This document shows positions 25,864 through 34,164 of a DNA stretch of 64,000 bases, piece by piece (position 1 is the stretch's first letter; each line of letters begins with the position of its first letter). Made by a program: the position numbers and the translations under genes. The notes beneath the pieces were generated by a model, which was not told the DNA's origin, made no database searches, and was given only the letters and a program-made list of their open reading frames with translations. The DNA comes from Actinomycetota bacterium (GTDB lineage: Bacteria > Actinomycetota > UBA4738 > HRBIN12): contig JBBECT010000004.1 in NCBI GenBank assembly GCA_040881665.1, forward strand, positions 506,303-570,302, in the 5' to 3' direction.

Positions 25864-26964
25864 TCAGCCGCGCTCGGCGGGGCGACGCCGCATCGAGCGG
25901 GCGACGAACCAGCCGATCGCTCCGAGCACGAGCAGCGGGAGCAGGTAGCCGACCCCGATCACGATCGCGCCGACCACCCGGATGAACCCGTCGATCGACG
26001 ACGTCCAGGCGTCCAGGATGCTTGCCTCGTCGTCGCCCTGCGGCTCGACACCCTCCTCGTGCAGCTCGACGCTGATCGTCGCCTTGCTCGTCTGATCGTT
26101 GATCAGCTTGACGCGACCCTTGAGCTCCTCGATCCGGATCAGCACGTCGTCGACGGCGTTGGTCAGCCGCAGGATCTCCTCGAGCGAGTTCGCCTTCCGC
26201 AGGAGCGTCGTGAGCGCGGTGCGGCGCGCCTGCAAGATCTCCAGACGTGCCTTCAGGTCGAGGTACTCCGCCGTGACGTCGGCGCTCTGGATCGCGTCGC
26301 GGTCCGTCCGGATCCCAAGGTCCTTCAGCAGGCCGCGCGCGCGATTGAAGTACCTCGCGGGAACGCGCATCACGAGGGACCCGGACCGCACGCCGGCCGA
26401 CTGGGTCGTGACGAACCCGCCGAGGTCCTCGGCGATCAGCGAGGCCTGCTGGAACCGGTCACCGAACGTGTCCCTCGGGATCTGCACGGACAGGTCGGCC
26501 GTCTTGATCACCTTCGAGAACTCACCGGGGATCCCCGCCGCGCCGGGGATGTCCTCGACAGCTCCGTTCCCCCCGCCGCCGGTCAGCCCTGCATCGTCGG
26601 TGGCGTAGTTGCTCCCGAACCCGAATGCCTCTTCGTCCGAGCCGTTCCCGACCCGGGCGAAGTCGCTCCCGGAGGCGGGCTCGTCCTCCGGAGCCGGCGC
26701 CGGCGACTGGAGGGCACGCTCAGGCATGGCCGCCGAGGTCGACGCGGCATCGTCCTCGCCGCCCCCGCCGGTCACCTGCGTTCCGACGATGCCGGCCACC
26801 GTGAGGAACGCCGCCGCTGCCGCTCCGACCTTCAGCCAGCGACGCGAGCCACGTCGTCGTGCCGGCAGAGGAGTGGCGGGCGAGTGCGACACCGTTTCAC
26901 GGGCGGCGGCCAGACGGAGATCGTCGCCGAGCTGGTCCAGGAAGTCGATCTTCGTGTCGGTCAT
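25864..26964 (-). CDS. DUF4349 membrane protein, probable sigma-factor partner
   Basis: 366 residues. A cytoplasmic N-terminus of about 40 residues, one membrane helix (about 45-65), a disordered acidic/Gly-rich linker and a DUF4349 domain (about 148-320) follow. DUF4349 contains a beta segment (KTADLSVQIP), GGFVTTQS, and a long coiled coil (LDLKARLEILQARRTALTTL). A C-terminal helix (about 330-355) re-enters the membrane. The ATG overlaps the stop of the ECF sigma gene (ATGA), which suggests it may be the cognate anti-sigma factor. No zinc anti-sigma motif is seen, so this is inferred from position. Confidence 0.7.
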   Translation of the reverse strand: MTDTKIDFLDQLGDDLRLAAARETVSHSPATPLPARRRGSRRWLKVGAAAAAFLTVAGIVGTQVTGGGGEDDAASTSAAMPERALQSPAPAPEDEPASGSDFARVGNGSDEEAFGFGSNYATDDAGLTGGGGNGAVEDIPGAAGIPGEFSKVIKTADLSVQIPRDTFGDRFQQASLIAEDLGGFVTTQSAGVRSGSLVMRVPARYFNRARGLLKDLGIRTDRDAIQSADVTAEYLDLKARLEILQARRTALTTLLRKANSLEEILRLTNAVDDVLIRIEELKGRVKLINDQTSKATISVELHEEGVEPQGDDEASILDAWTSSIDGFIRVVGAIVIGVGYLLPLLVLGAIGWFVARSMRRRPAERG

Positions 26965-27560
26965 CGGTCGCTGACCTCCATCTCGAAAGCGGGTTCGAGC
27001 TCGCGCGCTCGCGGTTCGAGTTCGGTGGCGAGCCGTCGCATCGCACGGCTCACGCGTTGGCGGGCGGTGGCTTCCGTACAGTCCAGTGCAGCCGCTACTT
27101 CCGCGTACGGGCGTTCCTCGATCACGCGGAGTTGCGTCGCGTTCCGCTGATCGTCCGGAAGTCCCCCGAGCGCCTGCGCGATGTCGTCGCGCAGCGGAGC
27201 GAAGTCGATCAGCTCCTCGATCCGGTCGAAGTCCTCGGAGGAGAGCTCGCGTTCGGGGAGTCCCAGCTTGGCTCGCGCTCGCGCGTCGACGCCGCCGCGG
27301 CGACGGAACCGGGAGAGCTGGTGGTTCGCGATCCCGTAGAGCCAGGCAGCACCGTCGGATCCTTCTCCGCGGAAGCTCGCTCGCGACGCGAAGGCCTCGG
27401 CGAAGGTCTCGGCGGTGAGATCGGCGGCGGTCTCGGGGTCGAACGTGCGCCGAGCGAAGAAGCGGAGCAGGGGCCGTGCGTGACGTTCGTAGAACATCGA
27501 GAAGGTCTCCGGTCGCTGGCTGGAACGGAGCACGAGCTCCGCGTCGCTGGTCGTTTCCAT
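26961..27560 (-). CDS. ECF-type RNA polymerase sigma factor
   Basis: 199 residues. Region 2 spans about 10-95 (FSMFYERHARPLLRFFARRT, then AADLTAETFAEAFAS and AAWLYGIANHQL) and region 4 about 115-180 (DDQRNATQLRVIEERPYAEVAAALDCTEATARQRVSRAMRRL). It directs RNA polymerase to a specific promoter set and is likely controlled by the membrane protein encoded next. I prefer ATG 27560, which has AGAAGGTG just upstream. The open frame continues to a GTG at 27644, but those residues are not conserved-looking. The target promoters are unknown. Confidence 0.88.
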   Translation of the reverse strand: METTSDAELVLRSSQRPETFSMFYERHARPLLRFFARRTFDPETAADLTAETFAEAFASRASFRGEGSDGAAWLYGIANHQLSRFRRRGGVDARARAKLGLPERELSSEDFDRIEELIDFAPLRDDIAQALGGLPDDQRNATQLRVIEERPYAEVAAALDCTEATARQRVSRAMRRLATELEPRARELEPAFEMEVSDR

Positions 27561-27718
27561 CGGCACCTTCTGATCGCCCGGGTCGGTGTCGGTGCTGTCA
27601 CGAACCTCATGCCGCAGCGTCATGAACATGTGACGCCCGGGCACGACCGCCAGGTTCCCATCTCGCGAACGGACCCCTCCTACCAGGGACGTTAGGTGGC
27701 AGTTGGTACCGTTGGTGC

Positions 27719-28963
27719 ATGCCGGTGATCGTGCAGAAGTACGGCGGGACCTCGGTCGGCGACGTCGGCCGGATCCGTGCCGTCGCGGATCGTGTCGTGG
27801 CCGCCCGAGAGGACGGTTACGACGTCTGCGTCGTCGTCTCGGCGATGGGCGACACGACCGACGATCTGATCGGCATGGCGAACTCGCTGACCCCCGCCCC
27901 GCAGCCTCGCGAGCTCGACATGCTCCTGACCTCCGGGGAGCGGATCGCGATGTCCCTGCTGGCGATCGCGATCAACGCCCGTGGGTGCAAGGCCGCGAGC
28001 TACACGGGATCGCAGGCCGGCATCATCACGACGACCGAGCACGGCAAGGCCAAGATCGTCGACGTCCGTCCGGGTCGCATCAAGGAGGCGCTCGAGGGCG
28101 GCAACGTCGTGATCGTCGCGGGGTTCCAGGGCGTCTCGACCACGCTCGACGTGACGACGCTCGGCCGCGGGGGGTCGGACACGACCGGCGTGGCGCTCGC
28201 TGCCGCGCTCGGAGCGGACTTCTGCGAGATCTACACGGACGTCGACGGTGTCTACACGACCGACCCCCGGATCTGCGGGGACGCGCGCAGGATCGACGCC
28301 GTCAGCTACGAGGAGATGCTCGAGATGGCCGCGAGCGGTGCGAAGGTCCTGCAGCTGCGGGCGGTCGAGTACGCTCGACGCCACGGTGTCCGCGTGCACG
28401 TGCGCTCCTCGTTCACGGCCGAGCCCGGCACCTGGGTGCAAGAGGAAGGAACGCAAGGGATGGAGCAGGCGCTGATCTCCGCGGTCGCCCTCGACGACAC
28501 GGAGGCGAAGATCACGATCGAGGAAGTGCCCGACCGTCCGGGTGTGGCCGCGAACATCTTCAAGGCCGTCGCCGACGAGGGCATCAACGTCGACATGATC
28601 GTCCAGAACGTGTCGCATTCGGGCACAACGGACATGTCGTTCACCGCGCCGCGGGCCGATCTTCCCAAGCTCCAGGATGTGCTGGATCGCATCGTGAAGG
28701 AGATCGGTGCCGTCCGCTTCGTGGTCGACGACGGCATCGCGAAGGTCTCCCTGATCGGGGCGGGGATGAAGTCGCACCCGGGCGTGGCGGCGGACATGTT
28801 CCAGGTGCTGGCGGCCGAGGGCGTGAACATCGAGATGATCTCGACCTCGTCGATCCGGATCTCGTGCGTGATCCGCAGTGACGAGGCCGATCGCGCCGTG
28901 CGTGCGGTCCACGTCCACTTCGAGCTCGGCGAGGGGACCGTCGAGCGCGGAGCCGCGGTCTGA
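27719..28963 (+). CDS. ask: Aspartokinase, alpha subunit with internal beta start
   Basis: 414 residues. It phosphorylates aspartate at the entry to Lys, Thr, Met and diaminopimelate synthesis. N-terminal kinase domain: [37 protein letters not shown] and [15 protein letters not shown]. Two ACT domains (about 265-405) provide feedback control. The upstream bases carry no Shine-Dalgarno, while TACCGT at 27707-27712 ends six bases before the ATG, suggesting a leaderless mRNA. asd overlaps its stop (TGATG). The beta chain is listed separately. Confidence 0.95.
   Translation: MPVIVQKYGGTSVGDVGRIRAVADRVVAAREDGYDVCVVVSAMGDTTDDLIGMANSLTPAPQPRELDMLLTSGERIAMSLLAIAINARGCKAASYTGSQAGIITTTEHGKAKIVDVRPGRIKEALEGGNVVIVAGFQGVSTTLDVTTLGRGGSDTTGVALAAALGADFCEIYTDVDGVYTTDPRICGDARRIDAVSYEEMLEMAASGAKVLQLRAVEYARRHGVRVHVRSSFTAEPGTWVQEEGTQGMEQALISAVALDDTEAKITIEEVPDRPGVAANIFKAVADEGINVDMIVQNVSHSGTTDMSFTAPRADLPKLQDVLDRIVKEIGAVRFVVDDGIAKVSLIGAGMKSHPGVAADMFQVLAAEGVNIEMISTSSIRISCVIRSDEADRAVRAVHVHFELGEGTVERGAAV
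28460..28963 (+). CDS. Aspartokinase beta subunit from internal in-frame start
   Basis: The ATG at 28460 ([13 protein letters not shown]) is preceded by AGAGGAAGG at 28441-28449, ten bases away, inside the ask frame. Expression from it would give a 167-residue polypeptide with both ACT domains only. In Corynebacterium and Bacillus aspartokinase II, the alpha2beta2 enzyme is made in this way from overlapping in-frame genes. The strong internal ribosome site, in a gene whose main start has none, supports it here. Confidence 0.75.
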   Translation: MEQALISAVALDDTEAKITIEEVPDRPGVAANIFKAVADEGINVDMIVQNVSHSGTTDMSFTAPRADLPKLQDVLDRIVKEIGAVRFVVDDGIAKVSLIGAGMKSHPGVAADMFQVLAAEGVNIEMISTSSIRISCVIRSDEADRAVRAVHVHFELGEGTVERGAAV

Positions 28964-30006
28964 TGGGCTACCGGGTCGCCGTCGTCGGCGCCACCGGAGC
29001 CGTCGGTCGCCGGATCACGGCCATCCTGGCCGAGCGCGCCTTCCCCGTCGACCAGCTGATCCCGCTGGCCTCATCACGCTCTGCAGGGTCGAAGATCGAG
29101 TTCCGGGGCGAGCAGATCGAGGTCCGAGAGCTGACCGACGTCGCGCTCGCCGAGGCCGATCTCGTGCTCGCGTCCGCGGGCGCCGCCGTGTCGGAACGCT
29201 TCCTCCGGACCGCGGCGGAGGCCGGCGTCACATGCATCGACAACTCGAGCGTGTTCCGCATGGACGAGGACGTGCCCCTGTCGGTCCCCGAGGTGAATCC
29301 CGAGGCGCTTCGGGGATCCCCCCCGCCCAGGCTCGTCGCGGTGCCGAACTGCACCACGATCACGGCTGTGCTGCCGCTCGGTCCGCTCCACCGCGAGGCC
29401 GGCCTCACCGAACTCGTGCTCTCCAGTTACCAGTCGGTCAGTGGGGCCGGTCAGAGGGGGATCCGCGAGTTGCAGGAGCAGGTCGACGCCCTCGATGGCG
29501 ATCTCGAGACCGAACTCGCTGTTCCCGACGCCGACACGCTGCTCCGAGGAGACACCTTCGGCAAGCCGATCGCCTTCAACGCGGTCGCGAAGATCGGCGC
29601 GTTCCAGGATGACGGGTTCACCGGGGAAGAGGTCAAGATGATGGCCGAGCCGCGCAAGATCCTCTCGGCGCCGGGCCTGGAGGTGGCCGCAACGAGCGTG
29701 CGGGTTCCGACGGTGGTCGGTCACGGAGTGTCGATCGCCGCCACCTTCTCCCGCCCGATCACGGTCGAGGAGGCGCGCGCGATCCTCGCGGAAGCCCCGG
29801 GCGTCGAGCTGCGTGACGATCCGGCGAACGGCGTCTACCCGAGCCCGGTCGAGTCCGCAGGCCTCGACGTCGCCCTCGTCGGCCGGATCCGTCAGACCCC
29901 GGGCCGGAACGACCAGCTCCTGCTGTTCAGCTGCGCCGACAATCTCCGAAAGGGCGCCGCGCTCACGGCCGTCCAGATCGCGGAGCTTCTGATCCCCCGG
30001 ACCTGA
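28963..30006 (+). CDS. asd: Aspartate-semialdehyde dehydrogenase
   Basis: 347 residues. It reduces aspartyl phosphate to aspartate semialdehyde with NADPH. The N-terminal Rossmann motif is VVGATGAVGRR and the catalytic Cys130 lies in VPNCTTI. Substrate-binding segments SSYQSVSGAGQRGIREL and the later VPTVVGHGVSI with the catalytic His are intact. Length is normal. It is cotranscribed and coupled with ask (TGATG), the classic order. Confidence 0.96.
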   Translation: MGYRVAVVGATGAVGRRITAILAERAFPVDQLIPLASSRSAGSKIEFRGEQIEVRELTDVALAEADLVLASAGAAVSERFLRTAAEAGVTCIDNSSVFRMDEDVPLSVPEVNPEALRGSPPPRLVAVPNCTTITAVLPLGPLHREAGLTELVLSSYQSVSGAGQRGIRELQEQVDALDGDLETELAVPDADTLLRGDTFGKPIAFNAVAKIGAFQDDGFTGEEVKMMAEPRKILSAPGLEVAATSVRVPTVVGHGVSIAATFSRPITVEEARAILAEAPGVELRDDPANGVYPSPVESAGLDVALVGRIRQTPGRNDQLLLFSCADNLRKGAALTAVQIAELLIPRT

Positions 30007-30038
30007 GTAGCGAACGTCTGTTCGACTTTGTCAGGTTA

Positions 30039-30082
30039 TGCCATACTTGATCCGCCACGGTCAAGGAGGGTCAAGTATGGCA
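30039..30082 (+). repeat. 12-bp inverted repeat enclosing the ribosome binding site of the next gene
   Basis: TGCCATACTTGA (30039-30050) and TCAAGTATGGCA (30071-30082) are perfect inverted repeats separated by 20 bases that contain AAGGAGGG (30063-30070). The right arm covers the ATG at 30077. A GGTCAAG/GGTCAAG direct repeat overlaps the right half. It may act as an operator bound by the gene's own winged-helix product, or as an mRNA hairpin that hides the start codon. Confidence 0.8.
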
Positions 30083-31723
30083 ACAATGGGATTTCCACCC
30101 TTCCATCCCAGGTCAGGGGATATCCCGTTCCTTCTCAGCGAGCAGGAGTTCGCGCAGGCGTTCCCTCGGGAAAGCGATCTTGTGGAGTGGAAGGAGGGGG
30201 CGGGGCAGGACGCGATACAGCGTGCCGTAGTCGCCTTCTCCAATTCGAACGGTGGGGTGATCCTCATCGGTGTGGACGACAGCGGTCGGGTTGTGGGCCG
30301 TGACCCTGATGGCGCCTCCCGAGTGGTCCATCAGGCCGTAGCGACGTGCTACGAGCCCGGGACGTACTGGATCCATGTGCTGCTAGTCGGGGATAAACGA
30401 GTCACGGTTGTTGCCGTTGCCCAGCGCACACAAGGGTTCGCTCAAACATCGAAGGGCGAGCTGCTAGTTCGTCGGGGCGCCAGCAATCGGGCTCTTCTCG
30501 GTGGAGAACTCCAGCGGTTCATATCGTCGCGAGCCTTCGCTCGTTTCGACCTGACCGAAACAACGACCCCGTGGTCGGATGCCAGTCAGCCGCTCATCCG
30601 TCAGATTGCGGAATCCTATGGGTGGGTCAACATGGACCCCCGACGATTCATCGATGAAGAGCTGGCAGCTGATGGGCCCGATGGACCGGTCCTCACCGTT
30701 GCGGGTGCGTTAACCCTCCTACCGGATCCATCCGCAGTGATTAGCAAGTCATTCGTCGAGGTGCTCCGGTTTCCCAACGAGGGATCTGAGTACGATCGCC
30801 GCCTCGAGATCCGCGGCTCGGTCCAAGAGGTAGTGGTCAGTACAACGGATTTCCTAGTCGAAGAGCTCGGCATCGATGTGGTGGTCACCGGTGTTCGAAG
30901 GCTGGAGTTGCCTCGACTCCCGACCGTGGTCATCCGCGAAGCGCTTGCGAACGCGGTGGCGCACCGAAGCTACGAAGACGTTGGTCGCCCCATCCAGGTC
31001 GAGATCTTTCCGAGTCGGTTGATCGTCACGTCCCCAGGGGGACTGGTTGAACCGGTCACCGAGGAGAACATCCGCGACGCCCACTCCTCGAGGAACGCCA
31101 AGCTGCTTCAGGTCTTGCGGCGCCTTCGGTTGGCTGAGGAACTCGGTCGTGGTGTCGACGTGATTCAGGACACGATGGCTGAAGCCTTGCTGGATCCGCC
31201 GAGTTTCCGAGACAGGGGGCACTCTGTGGTCGTCGAGCTCCCTATCAGGGGTGCCGTGACGCCTCAGGAGAAGGCATGGGTGCGTGAGGTTGAGCGCTCA
31301 GGTGAGATCCGACCGAGCGACCGCCTGCTCCTGGTCCAGGCGGCGAGGGGCGAGGTCCTGACGAACAAGCGCGTTCGTGAGGTTCTAGCGGTGGATAGGG
31401 GAGAGGCAGTGGCAGCTCTCCATCGCCTTCGGGATGCAGGTTTCTTGCGCCAGTCCGGAACTCGCGGTGGAACGAGCTACGTTCTCGGAGAGAGTGTAGC
31501 TTCCCCGCCGTGGTTCCGAATGACGCCCACGGATCTTCGCGAACTCGTCGTCGATCTGGCGGCGTCCGGTCCCATCACCAACGCCGACGTTCGCCAGGCA
31601 ACAGGACTCGATCGGGTCGCAGCCCTACGGGTTCTTGATGCTCTCGTGCGTGAAGGTTTGCTGCGTCGCCATGGCGAACGTCGCACCACACGATACGAAT
31701 TGGCAAGCCCTCCCACGACCTAG
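30077..31723 (+). CDS. AlbA_2 (Schlafen-like) / HATPase_c_4 protein with C-terminal winged helices
   Basis: 548 residues. Order: AlbA_2 domain (about 20-130; SDLVEWKEG, AFSNSNGGVILIGVDDSGRVVG), a middle region, a RecG-like HATPase-type domain (about 265-390; LPTVVIREALANAVAHRSY, IVTSPGGLVEPVTEENI, RRLRLAEELGRGVDVI), then two winged-helix-like stretches (about 410-470 and 490-545). Family members are DNA-linked regulators or defence-associated ATP-binding proteins of unclear role. GC content and codon use are visibly lower than in neighbours, suggesting transfer. ATG 30077 is chosen because AAGGAGGG lies seven bases upstream; an upstream ATG at 30038 lies inside the inverted repeat. Confidence 0.78.
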   Translation: MATMGFPPFHPRSGDIPFLLSEQEFAQAFPRESDLVEWKEGAGQDAIQRAVVAFSNSNGGVILIGVDDSGRVVGRDPDGASRVVHQAVATCYEPGTYWIHVLLVGDKRVTVVAVAQRTQGFAQTSKGELLVRRGASNRALLGGELQRFISSRAFARFDLTETTTPWSDASQPLIRQIAESYGWVNMDPRRFIDEELAADGPDGPVLTVAGALTLLPDPSAVISKSFVEVLRFPNEGSEYDRRLEIRGSVQEVVVSTTDFLVEELGIDVVVTGVRRLELPRLPTVVIREALANAVAHRSYEDVGRPIQVEIFPSRLIVTSPGGLVEPVTEENIRDAHSSRNAKLLQVLRRLRLAEELGRGVDVIQDTMAEALLDPPSFRDRGHSVVVELPIRGAVTPQEKAWVREVERSGEIRPSDRLLLVQAARGEVLTNKRVREVLAVDRGEAVAALHRLRDAGFLRQSGTRGGTSYVLGESVASPPWFRMTPTDLRELVVDLAASGPITNADVRQATGLDRVAALRVLDALVREGLLRRHGERRTTRYELASPPTT

Positions 31724-31753
31724 TGGCGTGGAGAGTACACACCCATCCATCCC

Positions 31754-31784
31754 GGCTAGGTGTCGTCCACGGCTAGGTGTCGTC
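31754..31784. repeat. 14-bp direct repeat at the 3' end of the GNAT gene
   Basis: GGCTAGGTGTCGTC occurs at 31754-31767 and 31771-31784, three bases apart. The second copy is the last four codons and stop of the minus-strand GNAT gene; the first is a non-coding duplicate. It sits between the low-GC gene and the native region and may be a slippage or insertion scar. Confidence 0.7.
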
Positions 31785-32267
31785 GCGGATCGGCTGGCCA
31801 CTGGGGGCGACGTCGTCGACGAGCGGCTTCACGAACCACTTGCCGTAGTCGGCCCATCCCAGCCGTTCGTAGAAGTTGTGCGTGTCCTCGCGCCATCCGG
31901 CCGTGACGAGCGACATGCGGAAGCAGCCGCGCTTGCGCGCGAGCTCCTCCGCCCGGCTCAGGAGCAGCTTGCCGACCCCCTCGCCGCGGGCGCGCTCGGT
32001 GACGACGACGTCGTTCACGCGAGCCTGGGGCCGATGGTCGCCCAGGCGCTGGTGGTACTCCATGTCGAGCACCCCGAGGAAGTCCTCGCCGCGCTCTGCG
32101 ATCAGGTTGACGACCTCGAGGCGGCGCAGGTGGCCTCCGAACTGCATCTGGTGGGTGGGGTTGTCGGCCGTTCCCTCGGCCACGCCGCGCCCGAGCTCGA
32201 CGAGCAGACCGGCAACGGCGGGCCAGTCCCCAGGTCGGGCGGATCGCACGACGATCTGCTCGCTCAC
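31773..32267 (-). CDS. GNAT-family N-acetyltransferase
   Basis: 164 residues with a single GNAT fold. The N-terminus is IVVRSARPGDWPAVAGLL. The acetyl-CoA motif A appears as NDVVVTERARGEGVGKLLLSRAEELARKRGC, and the ending HNFYERLGWADYGKWFVKPL is typical. Acceptor unknown. GTG 32267 overlaps the stop of the MazG-like gene (GTGA), so translation is coupled; the frame upstream of it is open but overlaps that gene. Confidence 0.85.
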   Translation of the reverse strand: MSEQIVVRSARPGDWPAVAGLLVELGRGVAEGTADNPTHQMQFGGHLRRLEVVNLIAERGEDFLGVLDMEYHQRLGDHRPQARVNDVVVTERARGEGVGKLLLSRAEELARKRGCFRMSLVTAGWREDTHNFYERLGWADYGKWFVKPLVDDVAPSGQPIRDDT

Positions 32268-32548
32268 GACGGGCACTCGCACGGGGCGGAACCACACTTG
32301 GGGCAGCCGTTCTCGTAGCGTGATGCCGCGCGCTCGAGGTCGATGCCGGATAGGTTCGCGAGCGAACCGAGCCAGGCGAGTACGTCGCCGAACTCGTGCT
32401 CGAGGTTCTCGCGATCCTCGCGCCGCAGCGCGCGTGCGAGCTCGCCGACCTCCTCGGTCATCCAGCGGAAGGTCGCGTCGCGCCCGCGGCCGGCGTCGCG
32501 CTCGTAGTACGTGCGCCGCAGGATCTCCTGTAGCTCGGTGATCTCCAT
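32264..32548 (-). CDS. MazG-like nucleotide pyrophosphohydrolase with C-terminal Cys cluster
   Basis: 94 residues. The MazG catalytic helices show EEVGELARAL and EFGDVLAWLGSL, with the acidic residues that bind magnesium. It likely hydrolyses a nucleoside triphosphate to the monophosphate and pyrophosphate, for pool cleaning. The last 14 residues, CPKCGSAPCEC, form a compact four-Cys group, probably a zinc knuckle, which is not part of the core fold. TACACT at 32556-32561 ends seven bases before the ATG, suggesting a leaderless mRNA. It is coupled to the GNAT gene. Confidence 0.82.
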   Translation of the reverse strand: MEITELQEILRRTYYERDAGRGRDATFRWMTEEVGELARALRREDRENLEHEFGDVLAWLGSLANLSGIDLERAASRYENGCPKCGSAPCECPS

Positions 32549-32568
32549 GAACGCGAGTGTAGCTTCGG

Positions 32569-33969
32569 TCAAGTGGTCTCGCGGGCGGAGGCCGTACCCG
32601 ACCCGGGGATCCTGCGGGCGATCACGAGCAACGGAAGCATCATCACGAGCCCGACGACGAACGCGCCCGCCAGTCCGGCCGTCGTCGCCGCGCCTCCCTC
32701 CTCGAGCAGGGCGATCGCGCTGCCGCCGAGTCCCGCTCCGATCCCGACGCCGAGCATGTCCATCAGCAAGGTCGACGACAGCTCGCCCGCCTGGCTGTTC
32801 TCCGATGCCGCGTTCATCACCGATAGCGGGATCGTGGGGAACGCGATCCCCATGCCGAGTCCCGCCACGCCCCATCCCACGTACGTGACGATGATCGGGA
32901 ATCCTTCGATCAGACCGCTGGCAACGCCGACGGTTCCGAGGAAGATGAGCAGGACGCCGATCGTGACGAGGCGTCCGAGCGGCACCGCGCCGGCTTGCCG
33001 GGACTGCCAGAAGCTTCCGATCGCCCACGTCACCGTCGCGGCGGAGATGACCAGACCCGCGACCGCGACGCTGAAACCGCGGAGCTCGGTCAGCATCAGG
33101 GGCACGAACGCGTCCACCGCGAAGAACGCGCCGCTCAACAGGAACGCCGCCGCCGCCGCGGCCGGCAGCCCGGGGCGAGCCGAGAGCGTTCCGCGCGGCA
33201 CGATGTGCAGCAGGGCCGGGAGACCGATCGCCGCTCCGACGATGAGCAGAGGAACGCTCCAGACGGTCACGTCGGTGATCGCCGCCAACACCATCCCCGC
33301 TCCGAGCATCAGCTGCAGAGGCCAGCGGACCGGCAGGTGGCTCTCGTCGTCGATCGCGCCCGGAACGTTGCCGAGTCCGGGGAAGATCAAGGCCGATGCG
33401 ATCAGCAGCACGGGGATCGGCGCCACGAACGCGTAGCGCCAGCCGATCGTGCCGGCGATCGCCGCGCCGACCGGAGGTCCGAGCAATCCGGGGAGGATCC
33501 ACATCGAAGCGAGCAGCGCGAGCACGCGCGGACGCAACCGCTCCGAGTAGCTCTTCGCGACGGTGCCGAGTGAGAGGGAGTACAGCGCTCCCGCTCCCGA
33601 GCCTTGGACGAACCGGCCGACGACGATGATGAACATCGACGGGGCGAGTGCGGCGATCACGAGACCGGCGACGTACACGAGCAGCATCACGATCAGGGGT
33701 TTGCGCGTGCCGAACCGGTCGGCTGCGCGCCCCGCGATCGGGATCGACCCGAACGTCGCGAGTGCGAACGCACTGAAGGCCCACCCGTAGAGTTCCACGT
33801 TGCCGAGATCGCTCCGCACGTCGGGAAGGATCGTGGTGACGATGAGCGCCTCGACGGCGATCAACGCCTCGAGCAGCAACAGGCCGATCGTGAGCCGCCC
33901 GCGCCTGCCGTGGAAGACTTCCCTCCAGGACGCGGGACCGGGTGTCGCCCGGGTTGCCTCTTGAGCCAC
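32569..33969 (-). CDS. MFS transporter, DHA2-like drug/metabolite exporter
   Basis: 466 residues with 12 to 14 predicted membrane helices. Motif A appears as GRAADRFGTRKP between helices 2 and 3, and motif-C-like GSGAGALYSLSLG with later PGLLGPPVGAAI is typical of proton-driven exporters. The start is GTG 33969, with GAGGAGGGT just upstream. It is divergent from the acyl reductase operon, with about 195 bases between, so a role in exporting that pathway's product is possible but unproved. Confidence 0.88.
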   Translation of the reverse strand: MAQEATRATPGPASWREVFHGRRGRLTIGLLLLEALIAVEALIVTTILPDVRSDLGNVELYGWAFSAFALATFGSIPIAGRAADRFGTRKPLIVMLLVYVAGLVIAALAPSMFIIVVGRFVQGSGAGALYSLSLGTVAKSYSERLRPRVLALLASMWILPGLLGPPVGAAIAGTIGWRYAFVAPIPVLLIASALIFPGLGNVPGAIDDESHLPVRWPLQLMLGAGMVLAAITDVTVWSVPLLIVGAAIGLPALLHIVPRGTLSARPGLPAAAAAAFLLSGAFFAVDAFVPLMLTELRGFSVAVAGLVISAATVTWAIGSFWQSRQAGAVPLGRLVTIGVLLIFLGTVGVASGLIEGFPIIVTYVGWGVAGLGMGIAFPTIPLSVMNAASENSQAGELSSTLLMDMLGVGIGAGLGGSAIALLEEGGAATTAGLAGAFVVGLVMMLPLLVIARRIPGSGTASARETT

Positions 33970-34128
33970 ACACCCTCCTCAGCGGGGACAGCCAGGGCGA
34001 CGCCCGGCTCGAACGGTCGTTCCAGAGCGTAGCGTTCGCCCCGCCGGTCACGGCGCGGACGGCGGGCACGGTCGACGCACGCGCTCGCGCCCGGGATCCG
34101 GGTACCGCGACCCCTCGGTCCGATGGAC

Positions 34129-34157
34129 TTGTCTACCAACCGGTAGATGTGCATAAT
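34129..34157 (+). promoter_or_regulatory. Promoter with embedded palindrome (probable TetR operator)
   Basis: -35 TTGTCT (34129-34134), 17 bases, -10 CATAAT (34152-34157). TCTACC-AACC-GGTAGA (34132-34147) is a perfect 6-bp inverted repeat overlapping the -35 and filling the spacer, where a bound repressor would block polymerase. Predicted transcription start is at or next to ATG 34165. The TetR gene at the operon end is the likely binder. Confidence 0.7.
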
Positions 34158-34164
34158 CTGCCGC

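Noticed and set aside
30038-30076. ATG 30038 as start of the AlbA_2 gene.
   Set aside because: It lies at the edge of the inverted repeat without a ribosome site; AAGGAGGG points to ATG 30077.
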